From Filosporella fistucella (lineage: Eukaryota; Ascomycota; Leotiomycetes; Helotiales), in contig JAQJZZ010000018.1 of the NCBI GenBank assembly GCA_030077755.1, forward strand, positions 2,356,001 to 2,420,000: 64,000 nt of DNA. Reading direction: 5' to 3'. The translations under genes and the position numbers were made by a program. Position 1 is the stretch's first letter. Every line of letters starts with the position of its first letter. Positions 1 to 11,905 of this stretch are shown piece after piece. The notes beneath the pieces were generated by a model, which worked only from the letters and a program-made list of their open reading frames with translations, searched no databases and had not been told where the DNA came from.

Positions 1-517
1 ATCATTTGTGTGATGACATGAAATGATTGGTGTGTTAGTCACGGAAATACCATAATTGAAACGGACACTCCTTCGGACCATCAAGACTTGACACCATTTA
101 GTAGAGATGTACCAATGCGAACAGCTGCAATTACCTGTTGCATTATTTCCAGCAACATCAATCGGGATTTGATTGTTGCATGGTTGAGCTGCTGAGATCA
201 TCCCAATTAACATGAAGCAAAAAGCATATACGAAACCCGACTCACAACCCCTCTATCCCGAATTTCCTCTCCATTCCATAAAACGAGTTGAAAGCAGTTC
301 ACAAGTCGTATTTCAATACCAATTATCAATTCCCCCCTCCCAGATCATCAAGCTCAGATCGCCCTCTCCACAAGGCTAATGACGAGGCCGAGGCTAAACA
401 CATAACACCACATCTCCTCTCCAAATCACAACCACGTTAATCTCACCACCTCTCTCCCCATTTACCCCCTTCTTCCATCCTTTCGAAATTCCTCCCAAAT
501 CCCAAGAATCACACAAA

Positions 518-1542
518 ATGTCCTCCGCATCCACCGTCCGCGAGCGCCGGAAAGCTGACACCCCAGCCTCACCTTCGAAGCCCAAATCAGCGGCATCTCG
601 CGCCGCCGCAGAAGATAGCGCATTCTCTCTCCTCGATATAGCACGTACCATTGTCTTGCTTGCGCTTCTAGGAGGCGCAGTATCTTATTTCGTGACAAGA
701 GAGACAGCCGTATTTGGACTCAAAAGGCCGGAATGGACTAGATTGGCAAAGATACGGAGTTGGGTTGTATGTTCATCTTGTCTTTCTTCTGAGTTCCCCC
801 ATGCGATTCCGGTGCGTGATAGGTTGCCTTACTGTAATAAAATGGCTTGTAGTGGAATTGGAAGAACGTATTGGGAATAGGATCATAATTAGATACAGTT
901 ACTGATATCTGGAATTGAGCAGGAAGGACCAAAACAATACACCGATGCAGACCTCGTAGCCTACGACGGCACCAACCCCGATTTACCTCTCCTCCTCGCT
1001 CTTAATGGCTCCATCTACGACGTATCAGCTGGTCGCCGTCATTACGGACCAGGCGGCTCGTACCATGTCTTTGCAGGCAAAGATGCCAGTCGTGCATTTG
1101 TTACAAGTTGTTTTGATACGGACGCGAACCCTGATATGAGAGGGGTGGAGGAGATGTATATTCCTATGGATAACGAGGAAGTGGATAGTCTGTATACGAA
1201 AGGCCAATTGAAGATTATGAGGCAGCAAGAGAGGAAGAAAGCGAAGGAACAGGTGCATGCTGCGTTGAAGCATTGGTATGTTCTTCTTCATTTGGTGCTG
1301 CTCTTGTTTAGATTGGAGCTGGAAGGAATACTTAAGACAGATGAGAGGAGAACAGAGTTATGCAAGGCTAATATTTTTTGATGGGATATAGGGTCGATTT
1401 CTTCGAGAACAGCCCAAAGTACCCCAAAATCGGAATGGTGAAGAGAGAACAAGGTTGGGAGACCAAGGGACCAGCTCCAACCTTGTGTAAGAGAGCCGCT
1501 GAGGGACGACCTACCAGCAGGAAGAGACCTGGTGAGAAATAG
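518..1542 (+). CDS. dap1: MAPR/Dap1-type cytochrome b5-like haem-binding membrane protein
   Basis: Three exons read as 518-766, 923-1275 and 1392-1542; donors are GTATGT and the phases match, giving about 250 residues. The N-terminus is Ser/Pro/Ala-rich, then residues 41-59 form one hydrophobic segment. A cytochrome b5-like domain starts near residue 88 (YTDADLVAYDG) and contains YDVSAGRRHYGPGGSYHVFAG, the signature of membrane-associated progesterone receptor (MAPR) proteins, which bind haem through tyrosines instead of the two b5 histidines. Known relatives (yeast Dap1, human PGRMC1) sit in the ER and support sterol-synthesis P450s such as Cyp51/Erg11. That role here is inferred from family. 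The basic tail (KRAAEGRPTSRKRPG) is longer than in yeast Dap1. The start was chosen as the first ATG after a pyrimidine-rich leader, and it gives the N-terminal anchor normal for the family. Confidence 0.9.
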
Positions 1543-2071
1543 ATGATGTGATACCCTCGTGTCGCTTCAAAATAGAACGAAAGGAAGGAAAGGAAAAGTT
1601 TGGATCTGTATATATTTTAGGGATTGGATAGATTGGAGGAATGGGACTGGGTCGGATTGTATAGGCAGCTTATATATTAGGTGACGGTGACTCCCATTTT
1701 GTTCTGGCACTTCCTCATTTATGGTAAGTGATTCATTATCTTCAACATCACTTCAGCATCCCCTTTCACACCTGAAGAGTAGGAAGAGATTTGGAATAAA
1801 CGATGCCAGCACCGGGAGGCCACTTCTGAGGGCAATCTTACGCCCATGGGACATTGTTGATGCTACCCCAGTATGATATAATTCTGAGAGTAACTTCTAC
1901 ACATTATTTTTCAAGTAGCCATTACACATCGAATACAGATATTTATTTTGAAAATAAGTTGCAGGTAGAGAACTGGAAACTGTGTTTTATCATGTGATGT
2001 AATAATGCCTATGTGCCAACACATATCCTGCAAGAAACTCACATTACTGACTTCAATCATAATACCATGCA
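1543..2071. other. intergenic region without a recognised gene
   Basis: This is the 3' flank of the MAPR gene and the 5' flank of the HET relic. I see only short open frames with no recognisable motif. Confidence 0.6.
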
Positions 2072-3775
2072 ATGGAAAACCATGACTGCTACTTGCCTCT
2101 ATCTCAGAACAACCAGACCCGTATACTCCAACTTCTCCCCAACACAGACTCATCTCCCCTCTATGGAGACGTACATCACGTGGATCTCGACAACACCCCT
2201 CCTACGAAGCACTTTCACATACCTGGGGCTACCCACAGAAAGAATGTACCATCTTCCTAACTTACGGAACCTATATATCCATCACAAGATCTCTTTACAC
2301 CGCCCTTCAAGATCTGCGTCTTGAAAAAGAGCCTAGATACATATGGGCAGATGGCATATGTATTCACCAAGACAATACCACCGAACGCCAGAAATAAGTC
2401 TCGATAATGGGAGTTATTTAAACCAAAGCGTCTCGCGTCTTTACATATACCGGTCCCGAGAAAGATGGAGGCACCATCGCAATCGATTTCGTATGCGAGC
2501 TCTTACACAAACATAAAGCAGGCGAGATCTCTAACCTTGAATCTATAGATAATGCTACAGATCTGGGTCTCCCACCACTATCCGATGCACGACACATGGC
2601 TTTAATAAATTAATTCTAAGAGAGTGGTCTACACGCTTATGGTATGGTCAAGAATTCCTTCTTAATACCAATCTTATAGTATTATGTGGACGGCAAACGA
2701 TAGATTAGTTCATACTCCCTACTATTGTACAATTATATTTTAACTAGTCTTTACCTTCATTCTTACTACCTAATGCAAGGGAGGATTTACAGGATAGAAG
2801 AGAGTGCCTTTTAAAATCATAGAGAATACGCCATTGGAGAATGCTAGGCAAAAGATTATCGTTTCTATAATTTCTGATCATGTTTCATCCCTTCCTAGCT
2901 ACCGATGCTAGGGATAAGATATTTTTTCTCTATCGTCTTGTGGTAAATGCTTTACCGGTTGATATCCCGGTTGATTATGAATGTACAGTTGAGAATTTAT
3001 ATACGAAAGTAGCTGTCTATATTCTCTCCTCTCCTCAAGGTTTAAAAATTCTACACAACAATTTCGGGACCAAAAGTATAAAAGTGCCTTCTTGGGTGCC
3101 GGATTGGTCTAAGTGGCAAGTTGGTATTCAGGGAATAGCTATGGATATTACGTATATAGCCTGTAGACGTACAGTCCCTGATTTTCAAGAAAATTCTTTT
3201 GGAGAGTTGGAGGTGATGGGATGTCTTAATGAGAGGATTACAGAACAGACTGAACATGTTAGACAATATTACGCTTATATAAGAGCTCCAGGACAGGAAG
3301 AATGGTTTGGACAACAAGTAGACTTTGTACAGAAAGCTGTGCCTTACCGAACTGGTGAAGATATCTCAACGGTCTTATGGAGAACAATGATAGGGAATAT
3401 AACTTTCAATGAAGAGAAAGCAGGGAAGGAATACGAGGAATATTTCCATGCTTATCAAGATTTTTTCTGAGAATGGTTCTTTGGGACAGAAACAAATGGG
3501 TAAAGAGTTTGTAGGTGCTGTGAGACGGAGATCTCGGTATAGAAGGTTGTGTCTTACAGGAAAAGGGTATTTTGGGGCTGTGCCTGAGGGGGCGGAAAGC
3601 TGAGATTGGATTTGTATGTTTGAGGGTATGAGGCTCTTGTTTGTGGTGAGAAAGATTGGGGAGAGGTTAGGTATTTTGGTCATTTTTATTTGCATGGGCT
3701 TATGGATGGGGAGGTGTTGAGGATGCTGGAGTATAGGCGATGTAGTATAATTCTTATTCAGAAGGTATGAATAGA
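2072..3775 (+). pseudogene. decayed HET-domain (heterokaryon incompatibility) gene
   Basis: Pieces of a HET protein appear in the right order but in changing frames. First comes YEALSHTWGYP (about 2200) and IWADGICIHQDNTTERQK, matching the YEALSYxWG and WxDxxCINQxxxxER hallmarks. Then comes a REW-R-W-QE-like segment with LIVLCGRQTID (about 2630-2705). Then an open frame at 2880-3470 starts with FLATDARDKIFFLYRLV and IPVDYECTVENLYT, which are typical downstream HET motifs. C-terminal remnants read GKGYFGAVPEGAE and, after another shift, LHGLMDGEVL. In-frame stops at 2395-2397 (TAA where QKQV is expected), 2419-2421 and 2706-2708 (TAG where TGG is expected), and frameshifts near 2205, 2620 and 3605, rule out a product. 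HET proteins trigger incompatibility cell death in fungi; this copy is dead. Decay rather than an intron-rich gene is supported by the number of independent lesions. Confidence 0.85.
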
Positions 3776-4122
3776 TAAATTTCATGATGGTATAGGCGAT
3801 GAATATGTAAGTTATCGGTCAATCGACTGACTTCTATAACGCACGAACTCTTGAATAGATAATAGGTATTGACATCACTTCAAGAATAGAACGGGTAGAG
3901 ATTAGGTAGCAGATGTAAATAATCATCTAAAGGCACATAATATTCATCAAGAATCCGCGCTAGACAGCCGCTGAGACATAGCTAGCTACCTCTCTCCCTC
4001 TTCCCCATTTCATCACCTAGCTAGCAAGCCAGAATTAAACCACTTTACATATATACGAAGCCCCTCTATTTTCCCCTTTCATCTGCCCGCACGCCGAAAA
4101 CACTCCAAATCCATCACACTCT

Positions 4123-4890
4123 CTACAACAACAGTGCCACACCAACAGCAAGGAGACCACCCATTCCAAGCGCGTCCGCGGCACGGATACTGTGTGCTGA
4201 ACTGCCGGTTGTGCTGGTGCCTGCTGAGGAGGTAGTGGATGTCGTGCCATCGGTTGTGTTTGTGGTTGTTCCGGTGCTGGTTCCTGTTCCTGAGCCAGAG
4301 CCGCCTGAGACGGCTGTGCCGGGGAGGTTGACGGTTGCTTTGGCGGCGAGAGCTTGGTAGGCTGCGAGGGTTTTGTTGGATGAGGAGCTGTTTTGTGTTA
4401 GAATCATTCATTTATATTTCCCCTAGGTTTTGGGACGGGAAAAACATACTTCTCATTGATAACCATCGTCATTCCATTCTGGCAATGCTTTCCTTGACTG
4501 CAGTACAACCACATTGGTGTCGTGTTGTTGACCATGATGGTATATGTTGGTGTGGTGGTGCTGGTAGCTGCTACAGGCATGAACCCACTGTAGATACCTG
4601 TTACGTTGCTCATCATCGCAATTGGCATACATGGGGCGTCGAAGGTGGATTGGGTGACGGTGTGATTGTTTGGCGCAAATTGGAATTGGACCATCTCGCC
4701 GACGGCGGCTTTGATGTTGTTGGGGTAGAAGGCTAGAGAACCATTTGAGTTGCCTACTTTGACGACGTGGACGACGACATCGGCGGCTGATGGGAATGTT
4801 AATTATGATCTTTGTTGCTTGAATTTATGGAGGAGACATACCAATAGCGCTGCTAACGCAGGCTGCGAGGGCGAAGAGTGAGAATTGCAT
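4123..4890 (-). CDS. secreted GPI-anchored cupredoxin-like protein
   Basis: Three exons on the minus strand: 4890-4842, 4786-4450 and 4387-4123, about 216 residues. MQFSLFALAACVSSAIG is a signal peptide. The core is a plastocyanin/phytocyanin-type fold: VGEMVQFQFAPNNHTV supplies the first His, and YCSQGKHCQNGM supplies Cys, His and Met in C-x4-H-x4-M spacing, so a full type-1 copper ligand set is present. A Ser/Thr/Gly-rich stretch follows and the protein ends in a hydrophobic tail (GMGGLLAVGVALLL) without charged residues after it, as expected for GPI attachment. Known relatives are fungal extracellular serine-rich or cupredoxin proteins of the cell surface, often induced in morphogenesis or infection; function is mostly unknown. 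Splice phases agree at both junctions. Confidence 0.88.
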
Positions 4891-7734
4891 TTTGATATAT
4901 GTATATGATTTGTCTGTATAGAACAAGATTCTTCTTCAAGACCAGCTCTTCGGAAAAGCGAGTGTATAGTATATAGAAGCGGTCGAAATGGATGAATTTA
5001 GTATGCGTCTAGCGCTGTCGTACTGGCCGACAATTAAAATAGAAAGAGATGAAAAAGAATGAACGAGTGGTTTAAATTATTTCTCAAGATGAACAGAGAT
5101 ATCGAGAGAGCAAAAGAAGAGAACGGAGGCTGAATAAAACAGTGGGAAATGGAAGGTGAAGATGAGATGGAGGAAAGGGTACGTTCTTCTTCGGATGGGG
5201 ATACTTATGGCATAAATAGAGACCGCTTCGATTGATCTCCGAGCAGGCTCTTGCTGCAACCCGTGGTCACTTTGGCAGGGTAGAGAGGAGATTTGGGTCC
5301 ATCTTTGCTTGGGAAGAGAGGACAATGATGTGCGGGTGGCTTGTTGGCGAAACGTGTTTGGACATGGCTCAAACGGGTGTGCTTAAAAAGCGCTTGGATG
5401 GGACATGAGATGGCATTTTGCGAGGTTGAGGATGAGTTGAACGGGATTCTTGGCGGCGAGGTTGGTGCGATATGTGAGGTATAGAGAGGCAGAAAAATAG
5501 GAGAGGTAGCGCTCACTGGTGCACTTTCTTCTCTTTTCTTTCGCAATAATTCGAACTATCCTCTGAATACTTCCAAAGCATTGCATCTACCTCGATTATT
5601 CTTTTCCATCAAAAATAAAATGATCCGGCCGTGCATCGGGCCTCTCCCTCTCTTCTGCCCTCGGAAGAGCAGTCTTGCGACCAAGCGAGGGAACATGAAG
5701 CACGGAAGCGTCTCAGTCGTGACAGAGCCAAAACGCAAAGGGTTTCGCATACCAGGATCACTACCCCGTGACTTTACAGTTATTTGGCAGCGGCTGTCAT
5801 CTAATCGCTGGATGCAGGCATGCCTCGAGCATACTAAGGTTCTCCTGAGAAATGTGGAATGTGTGATAATCAGCTAAGGAAGCTTGGTGGTGATGAGGAA
5901 AGTTTGATGTTTGGAGAAGATGCTTGGAGATGGGATCGTGTTGGAGCTTGGGTTGAGACGGAGTACTCGTTGTAGTGGTGGGTCTATTTTGGGTTTGGGT
6001 TACCGAGACACAGAACAAGGAGTGAGATGCAGATATTTAAGCATGATAGATTAATTACCTAATTATTAATTGGCCAGTGGACCAACTTTAAATCGTTTAT
6101 TGGTCAATATCATTTTTGCCTTCTCTTCAGTCTGATGCAGTGATGCCAGATCCGAGTTCAGCTGGAATCGAAACATTGGCAGAACCTTGGGAAGTGTCGT
6201 AGAGGTCGCACTTGTATTGCCAAACAGAATTATTTGAGGATCATACGGAGGATGGGGATATGATTCGACTTTTCTTCTTGGTTCTTCAAAGTGATGTTTG
6301 TGAGTGAAGAGAAACTCTTGGGCGAGTTTCGTTTGTGAATGGTGAGTATGAGAAGAGTTGCACCAAAGAATTGGTTTTAGTACTTGGTAAAGTACGTATC
6401 GTGGGTCATCGCAGGTGACACCAGGATCGATGATCATGAATGATCACTCTTTCACATCTTCGATTCCTTCTCGCCTCATTCTCCAATCTCTCAAGAAAGA
6501 CTCAAACTCGGCTGCCACCGAAACTAAGCTTTGGTTGATATTACGGCCTCCGCATCCCTTCCGAGAATAACCAAAAACGGCTCTTCAAAGTCCGGATATG
6601 GTCACTACTACTCAAGAGACCTACTTTAAAATCAAGCATCGCGTGTTGGTGGTGGTCACTACCTTATATCACCCCTGTAACGATCTGATCTCCTGCGGAC
6701 ATGTACGGTACAGTACTGTACCAACACACACCAACATGGGATGAAAAGAACAAACAACAAAACACCGAAATTACCTCAATTCTTCTCCCCCAGATGTTTC
6801 CTCTCCTGAGCTTATCCACCATCAGACGCAAAACTTAAACTTTGAACCTAGCATCTAGCTGCATATAAATTCTATTCTTATCCCCAATTTGCACCTCAGA
6901 TTCCCAAAAAATTTCAACGTTCCATCGTATATTTCTTATATTATCATCACTAGCCACCCTCTGCAGGTCCTCTGCATCACTCACCACCTCAAGGAGGCGA
7001 GTCTACCGAAAACAACCACCATCATCCACCTCCGTTCGGCTGATTAGCCATAGCCGATATATATTACCTACCTCTCATCCCATCCCCCAAACTAACCTCA
7101 CTCTTCCTATCAGCCGATACACACAATCTAATTCCCAGCGCCACGCTGCTTTACCCTCATATTAAAATCTCCTATTCAGACTTCCTCTCAGGGTTTAAGA
7201 GAGAGGCAACGGCTCTCGCCATCGGAATCTATATCCCCGCTATTCCGAACACTGGGTCCTGCCTGGATGAGATCTGGACTGTCTTTTTTCTGTGGAGGAG
7301 AGGAGAGCCATGGGAAACGATGCGATGCTACGATGCACAGTGTGCTATTTCTAGCTTTCTCTCCGAGGCGATCTGGAGCGGGGTGATCGGTCCCTGATTC
7401 CTTTCTCTGGTCTGCGTATGGTAGAGCTAGGTTGAGGAAGAGAGTCCAATCTTGGGTCTAGGGGTTTAATGGAGAATCATGGAGATCGAGTGATCGAATG
7501 ATGTGGCCACGGTCTTGTCTCCTCCTCTTGCCTGGTCTTGCTCCGAGTAAGATACTCAAGAGACAGGTATAAGAAGCTTCGATCCACTTTGCTGTGTTTC
7601 TGATATATCTTCATTCTATACTCTGCATCTCTCAAGCAAAACCAATCAGTTCTTCAAAACCAAACAATTTTTCAAATCAAAATAAACACTTCATACCTAT
7701 TCTTTGTCAGAAGAAAACAAACAAAATCACCAAA
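4891..7734. other. 2.8 kb region without a recognised gene, ending in a long leader
   Basis: No open frame here carries a domain I recognise. 4891-5050 is the promoter of the cupredoxin gene. From about 6,780 onward the plus strand is C/T-rich with runs of CTC and CATC, then becomes A/C-rich just before the ATG at 7735, as in leaders of strongly expressed fungal genes. A perfect 16-bp palindrome (GGTACAGTACTGTACC) lies at 6707-6722. Confidence 0.5.
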
Positions 7735-8173
7735 ATGCAATTCTTATCTACCATTCTCTCCGTTTCCGCCCTTCTCCTCCCTCTCGTCTCAGCTACAGCT
7801 TGCGTAGCAGGTGGTCCAGCAGCCCAAGTGACATTTGCAAAGAATTGCTGTCTCGGAAATTACGGAACATGGTATCAATTCTATGAAGTGCAAGCTATTG
7901 TACGTCCCCGCCTCCCTGCCTCTTTTCTTCCTCCTTCCTTCCTCTTTTTTCAAAGATAGTGACAGCTCCTAACAAAAACAGTGCGTCATGGCCGACGCCA
8001 AAGAAAACGCCTACAAACGCTGCATCTCCCTGATTCAAAACTCCAAGCTCGATACCACTTGTATCCCAGGCGATGGCGGTATTCAGCTAGGTGACGGTGT
8101 TAGCTTGACGACTACCGCTAGGACGACGTATACGGGTGCTCCGGCTTCTACTACGTTGGTTGTTGGATCTTAG
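7735..8173 (+). CDS. small secreted cysteine-rich protein (effector-like)
   Basis: Two exons, 7735-7899 and 7982-8173, encode 118 residues. The intron has a GTACGT donor and an AACAG acceptor and splices in phase 0. Residues 1-20 (MQFLSTILSVSALLLPLVSA) are a clear signal peptide. The mature part has six cysteines at about 23, 38, 39, 56, 69 and 82, including a CC pair, then a Thr/Ser-rich tail (TTTARTTYTGAPASTTLVVGS). Size, even cysteine number and lack of a known domain are typical of fungal small secreted proteins, some of which are effectors; no such role can be shown here. The A/C-rich leader before the ATG suggests good expression. An upstream in-frame start at 7594 exists but would bury the signal peptide, so 7735 is preferred. 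Confidence 0.8.
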
Positions 8174-8853
8174 GCGTGCATTGTGTTAGAGGACGAGGGG
8201 ATGGAAGATTAGGGGGGGTAGAGAGAGTTAGGCGGATGAGATTAGGGAGAAGAAGGGAGGAGGAAGGAGAAGAGTTTCATTCTGTTGTATATTCTTGAGT
8301 TAAAGGGTAGGTGGGGAGAGGGGTTGGCTTGGTGTATATAGTTTGGAAACGGAAGATAAAAGTATTTACTTATCCTTCACATATTGTCTTAAATCCGTGG
8401 TGTAGGGTCAGTGAGAGTGGGAGTGTGAGTTGATATTGGCAACAGGAGAAGAGGCATCAAATTTTCTGTGGAGAAACCAATTAGAGAGAAAGGAGAGAGA
8501 TTTTAAGCAGCGGCGATGGAAAGGGAGAGTTATTCCAGTGGAGTGGAAACAGGGTTTATTCGTGGGAGTATGTTCATTCAATATGACAAGATCCACTAAT
8601 ATTTGGATTATCAGTGGCTGCTCCACAGAAACAAAACCCCGAATCTTATCCTCCTCTCGTTCCATCAAGATATAAAGACATTCGTATATCACACTACTTC
8701 ATCAAAGTCCAACTCCACAATCCCATTTGCACAGAGTATCTCAATGTGCATTCCCTTCAACTCCAAACTCCAAGCTCCAAGCTCCAAAACCAATGCCATC
8801 CCACATTATTCCCTTCTTTCCCTCGCGCTCCGTCTCTAAACCTATCCCGACCC

Positions 8854-9519
8854 CTAAAAATCAAGAACCAACTGCACAGCCTCCTTCTCCAAATCCTCTA
8901 CCTCCAACACCCCCTCCCCCTCCTCCATCTCACTCCTCCTCCACGCCGCCCTCGCCAACGCCTCCCTAACAAAAGTCTCCATATACTTCCCCACCGCCCT
9001 TGTAGCATCTTTACTTAATCTCGTATTATCCTGTTTGAAACCCTGTTGCAGCAGCACAGAAAGTAAAGCTTCAGAAATATGTTCATTTCGATCTTCTTTC
9101 TCGCGGCTTCCGGAGGGAGAAAGCATTTCGATATCTGAATCCGCGCGTGAGGGTTTAGAGACAGCAGCAGCCGAGAAAGATTTCCTCTTCCCTGCTTTGG
9201 ATTTCGACAGAGAGATGGAAGTATTGATGTCTTCTGCGAATGGATCATCTTCCTCCTCTCCATCCTCCTCTGCATTATCTTCCTCTCCACTCATGGGGCT
9301 GAGACTCGGGAGAGAGAATCTGCTTGCTACGCTTGCAGTGGATATACGTTTCTCTTCTCTCCCTAATTTCCTCACGCCAGAGGGTTTGGATTTGTTTGTT
9401 GTGGTGTTGGTGAGTGATTTGCGGGGTTTGGAGGAGGATGTGGTAGCTTTTGGACGTCCGGCTTTCTTTGATGTTGGGGAGGCGCGGGGCCGCGGGGGAT
9501 TGAAGGGTTTGGGTGGCAT
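8854..9519 (-). CDS. mhf2: CENP-X / MHF2 histone-fold protein
   Basis: A single-exon frame of 221 residues. The first about 140 residues are basic and low in complexity (Pro/Lys/Ser-rich, with AGRPKATTSS resembling an AT-hook) and include an acidic patch. The last about 75 residues match the CENP-X histone fold: EALLSVLLQQGFKQD, LSKDATRAVGKYMETFVREA and the characteristic end LEVEDLEKEAVQLVLDF. CENP-X/MHF2 pairs with CENP-S/MHF1; the complex joins the FANCM/Mph1 helicase in fork repair and the CCAN at kinetochores. The human protein is about 80 residues, so the N-terminal half is a lineage extension with no assigned function. It is intronless and isolated from other repair genes. Confidence 0.88.
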   Translation of the reverse strand: MPPKPFNPPRPRASPTSKKAGRPKATTSSSKPRKSLTNTTTNKSKPSGVRKLGREEKRISTASVASRFSLPSLSPMSGEEDNAEEDGEEEDDPFAEDINTSISLSKSKAGKRKSFSAAAVSKPSRADSDIEMLSPSGSREKEDRNEHISEALLSVLLQQGFKQDNTRLSKDATRAVGKYMETFVREALARAAWRRSEMEEGEGVLEVEDLEKEAVQLVLDF

Positions 9520-10144
9520 TATTGTTGTTGCAAATTCAGGGTGTTATAGAATAGATGAGTTGCAGCTAGCTGACAGAAGGTTCAGATTGTCTGCTATGTC
9601 GAGTTACGCAGCGTAGAGGATGATGTGTAGATGAATTGACTTGCTTCACTTGCGAGACGCGCTTCCTCCAATTTTGGGAACGAAAACGCGACAACACGTG
9701 ATGATCGTGGTATGTTGAAATTGTAAGGGGAATGGAGTTAGATTCTATTTCGGCTGAGGAAACGGATTTTGTAGGGTATAAATGTTCAAGACTCGCCCTT
9801 GAAGCTTGCTCTAAACATATTGTTGCAGCACAGGTTGGTGGTTAACAATTCTTTGTATTAAAAAGAATGGGCAACGAAATTGATCCGTGGCAGCCAGTTT
9901 TGAAATACATGTTTGATATCAATGGAAAAATTGTCTCACACGCTCTAAACAGTGCACAGGAAAAGAATTAAACCCCGTATCAAGTATTCAATTAGACTAC
10001 AGCTAAAGCAAAAATAATACCCAAACTCCAGCCAGCCCAGGCGCTCCATTTTAAAAAACGCCAGCGCCAGGTGCTATGCCGCAAGAAAAGCAATCTACCT
10101 ATCCTTTCTCAAATATATCTACAATCTCTCCGAAACGATCAATA
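9520..10144. other. intergenic region without a recognised gene
   Basis: This is the 5' flank of the CENP-X gene and the 3' flank of the coiled-coil gene, both on the minus strand. I see no supported gene or repeat. Confidence 0.6.
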
Positions 10145-11805
10145 TCATACTCTAGCTTGACTTCTTCCCCTGACTGCCCCACTTCTGATAGCTGGCGCAC
10201 TAATATCTCTTCGTGATGCAGCTCCCTCAACCATTTGCTTTCTGGGTGTCATTGTGCCCTGCGCTAAACTTCTGGCTCGTCCCCTACGCTCTCTAATTTG
10301 TGCCAATGCTTCCTCTCTAGACATTGTCGGACTCAAGGCAGGGTCGAGAGCTGCCGGGAGGGTGTTTGGAGTAAGGTCAGGTGGGTTTGCTAATGGGATT
10401 CGAGTTGTAGTAGAAACGGTGTGGAAAGTCTCGATCATCGTAATTTGTGTCATTTCCTCGTCGTGTGTATGGTTGTGGATAATAGTAGCATTGCTCTCTG
10501 TATCGGATGAATGCTCACTCTCGGTAGGGCTATGTTGTCCGTCTAGCAAAGATAGAAGAGAAGCGTTGGCTTCTGCAATGACAGCCGCTGCAGGTGGCTC
10601 ACAGGAAGGTGTTCGAGCAAACGATCGTTCTTGAACTTGGTACTTGGGAACCTCAAACACAGGCACCGACTGTTTTGCGACATCGAAAATCGGGGCCATT
10701 TTCTTTGCTGGTGAGATCCAAGGCGACTCCTCTGGTGGTGGAGATGCAGCTCTGAAAATAGCTTCAGGTGGAGGTCTAACACTCGCAGCATGAGAAGCAT
10801 TTACCGCTGCCAGTTCTCGTTCGGCTCTCGATGCGCAGCAGTTGAGTCGGCACTCCATCTCCAAAAACTCAACGCGATCGTGTGCTCTGTCTGCTCGTTG
10901 TTGCTCCCACTCCAACAGCATCCGCAAGTCATCCATCTCCTCCTCACTAGCAGCAGATGATAGAACTGTGACGGGATCCAAGGATCTTCTGACTTTCTTT
11001 GGACTTGCAAACTCGTCATCCTCCTTGGATGCTGGTAGTGGTATCTTTCCTTCAGCGGCAATTCGTGCTATCTCCTCGTTCTTTGCAATAGTTCTGAGAG
11101 CATCACGCTCCTCTTCAACAAGTTTGATCTGCTCTTGAGCTTGCGATAATTCTTCCTGAACCCCAACAAGCTGGTATCTAGCCGCGAAAGCCTCTTGCTC
11201 TCGTTTCAAACTGCGCTCTTTCTCTTGCTCCAAATCCACTTGTGCTGTTTTCATTGCGCTACGAGCGGCTTTCAACTCTTCTTGTAGCTTGACGACTGCC
11301 GATTGTGATTTGAATGATTCTTTCCGAGCCCGGCGGATCTCCTTCTCCCACAGGGTTTGTGTATGTGCATGTGTCTCCTTTGCGCGACCATAATTTTCCT
11401 GTCAAAGGTCAGTAGCTATTCAGATGCGCCGGCCTCAATACATACCATAACATTCTCCAGTCTCTCGCCAACTCTCCTTTCCCTCTCTCTACCTTCATCT
11501 ACCTGTTTGCGCAAAGCTCTCGTCTCCTCTCTATATCTCCTCATCTCACTTTCTGCTTCCTCTCGCCCCAACATCGCGCGCTTGAGCGCAGCATCATTTG
11601 CCTTCCTCTCCAGCTGTTTCCCTTGAAATGCCAGTGAATTGAAAGCTTGTACCTTCTCATGTACACTGCTGTCCCTAGTGTGCCTGTTCAACCCCGCCGA
11701 CGGACTCTCATCGAAAATGCTGGCTCTTTGCTGATTGACGCGTTCTGGGGAGACTTGATAGAGTGGCGTCCCTGGTGATCCAGGGAATTTGAAATTTTGA
11801 TCCAT
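10145..11805 (-). CDS. coiled-coil protein, possibly spindle-pole-body associated (Cut12-like)
   Basis: Two exons, 11805-11446 and 11398-10145, give 537 residues; the 47-nt intron has a GTATGT donor and splices in phase 0. The start MDQNFKFPGSPGTPLYQV follows a TTTTTGCAG that could be a 5'-UTR splice acceptor, so the ATG at 11805 is preferred to the one at 11904. Residues about 45-240 form a long, highly charged coiled coil (LKRAMLGREEAESEMRRYRE, then KEIRRARKESFK). A second short coil lies near EEEMDDLRMLLEWEQQRADR. The C-terminal third is disordered, with SP-rich repeats (PPPEESPWISPAKK) and a basic RRGRARS tail. From memory this resembles fungal proteins annotated as spindle pole body formation-associated (Cut12 family), but no diagnostic residue proves it. 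A cytoskeletal scaffold is the safe reading. Confidence 0.72.
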
Positions 11806-11905
11806 CTGCAAAAAGCTGCTATCAGAGCGATTGCTTGCGATGGATATTTTAGATGTGGTATGCAAAGTTTGGGGTAGGTTTGTGGTTCTGGGATGGTGGT
11901 CCAAG

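Noticed and set aside
4335..4736. 133-codon plus-strand frame
   Set aside because: It lies antisense to the cupredoxin exons, which have clear motifs and splice sites; it is a shadow.
5205..5877. Overlapping frames on both strands in the region upstream of the small secreted protein
   Set aside because: Neither strand shows a domain, signal peptide or usable intron; composition is that of promoter DNA.
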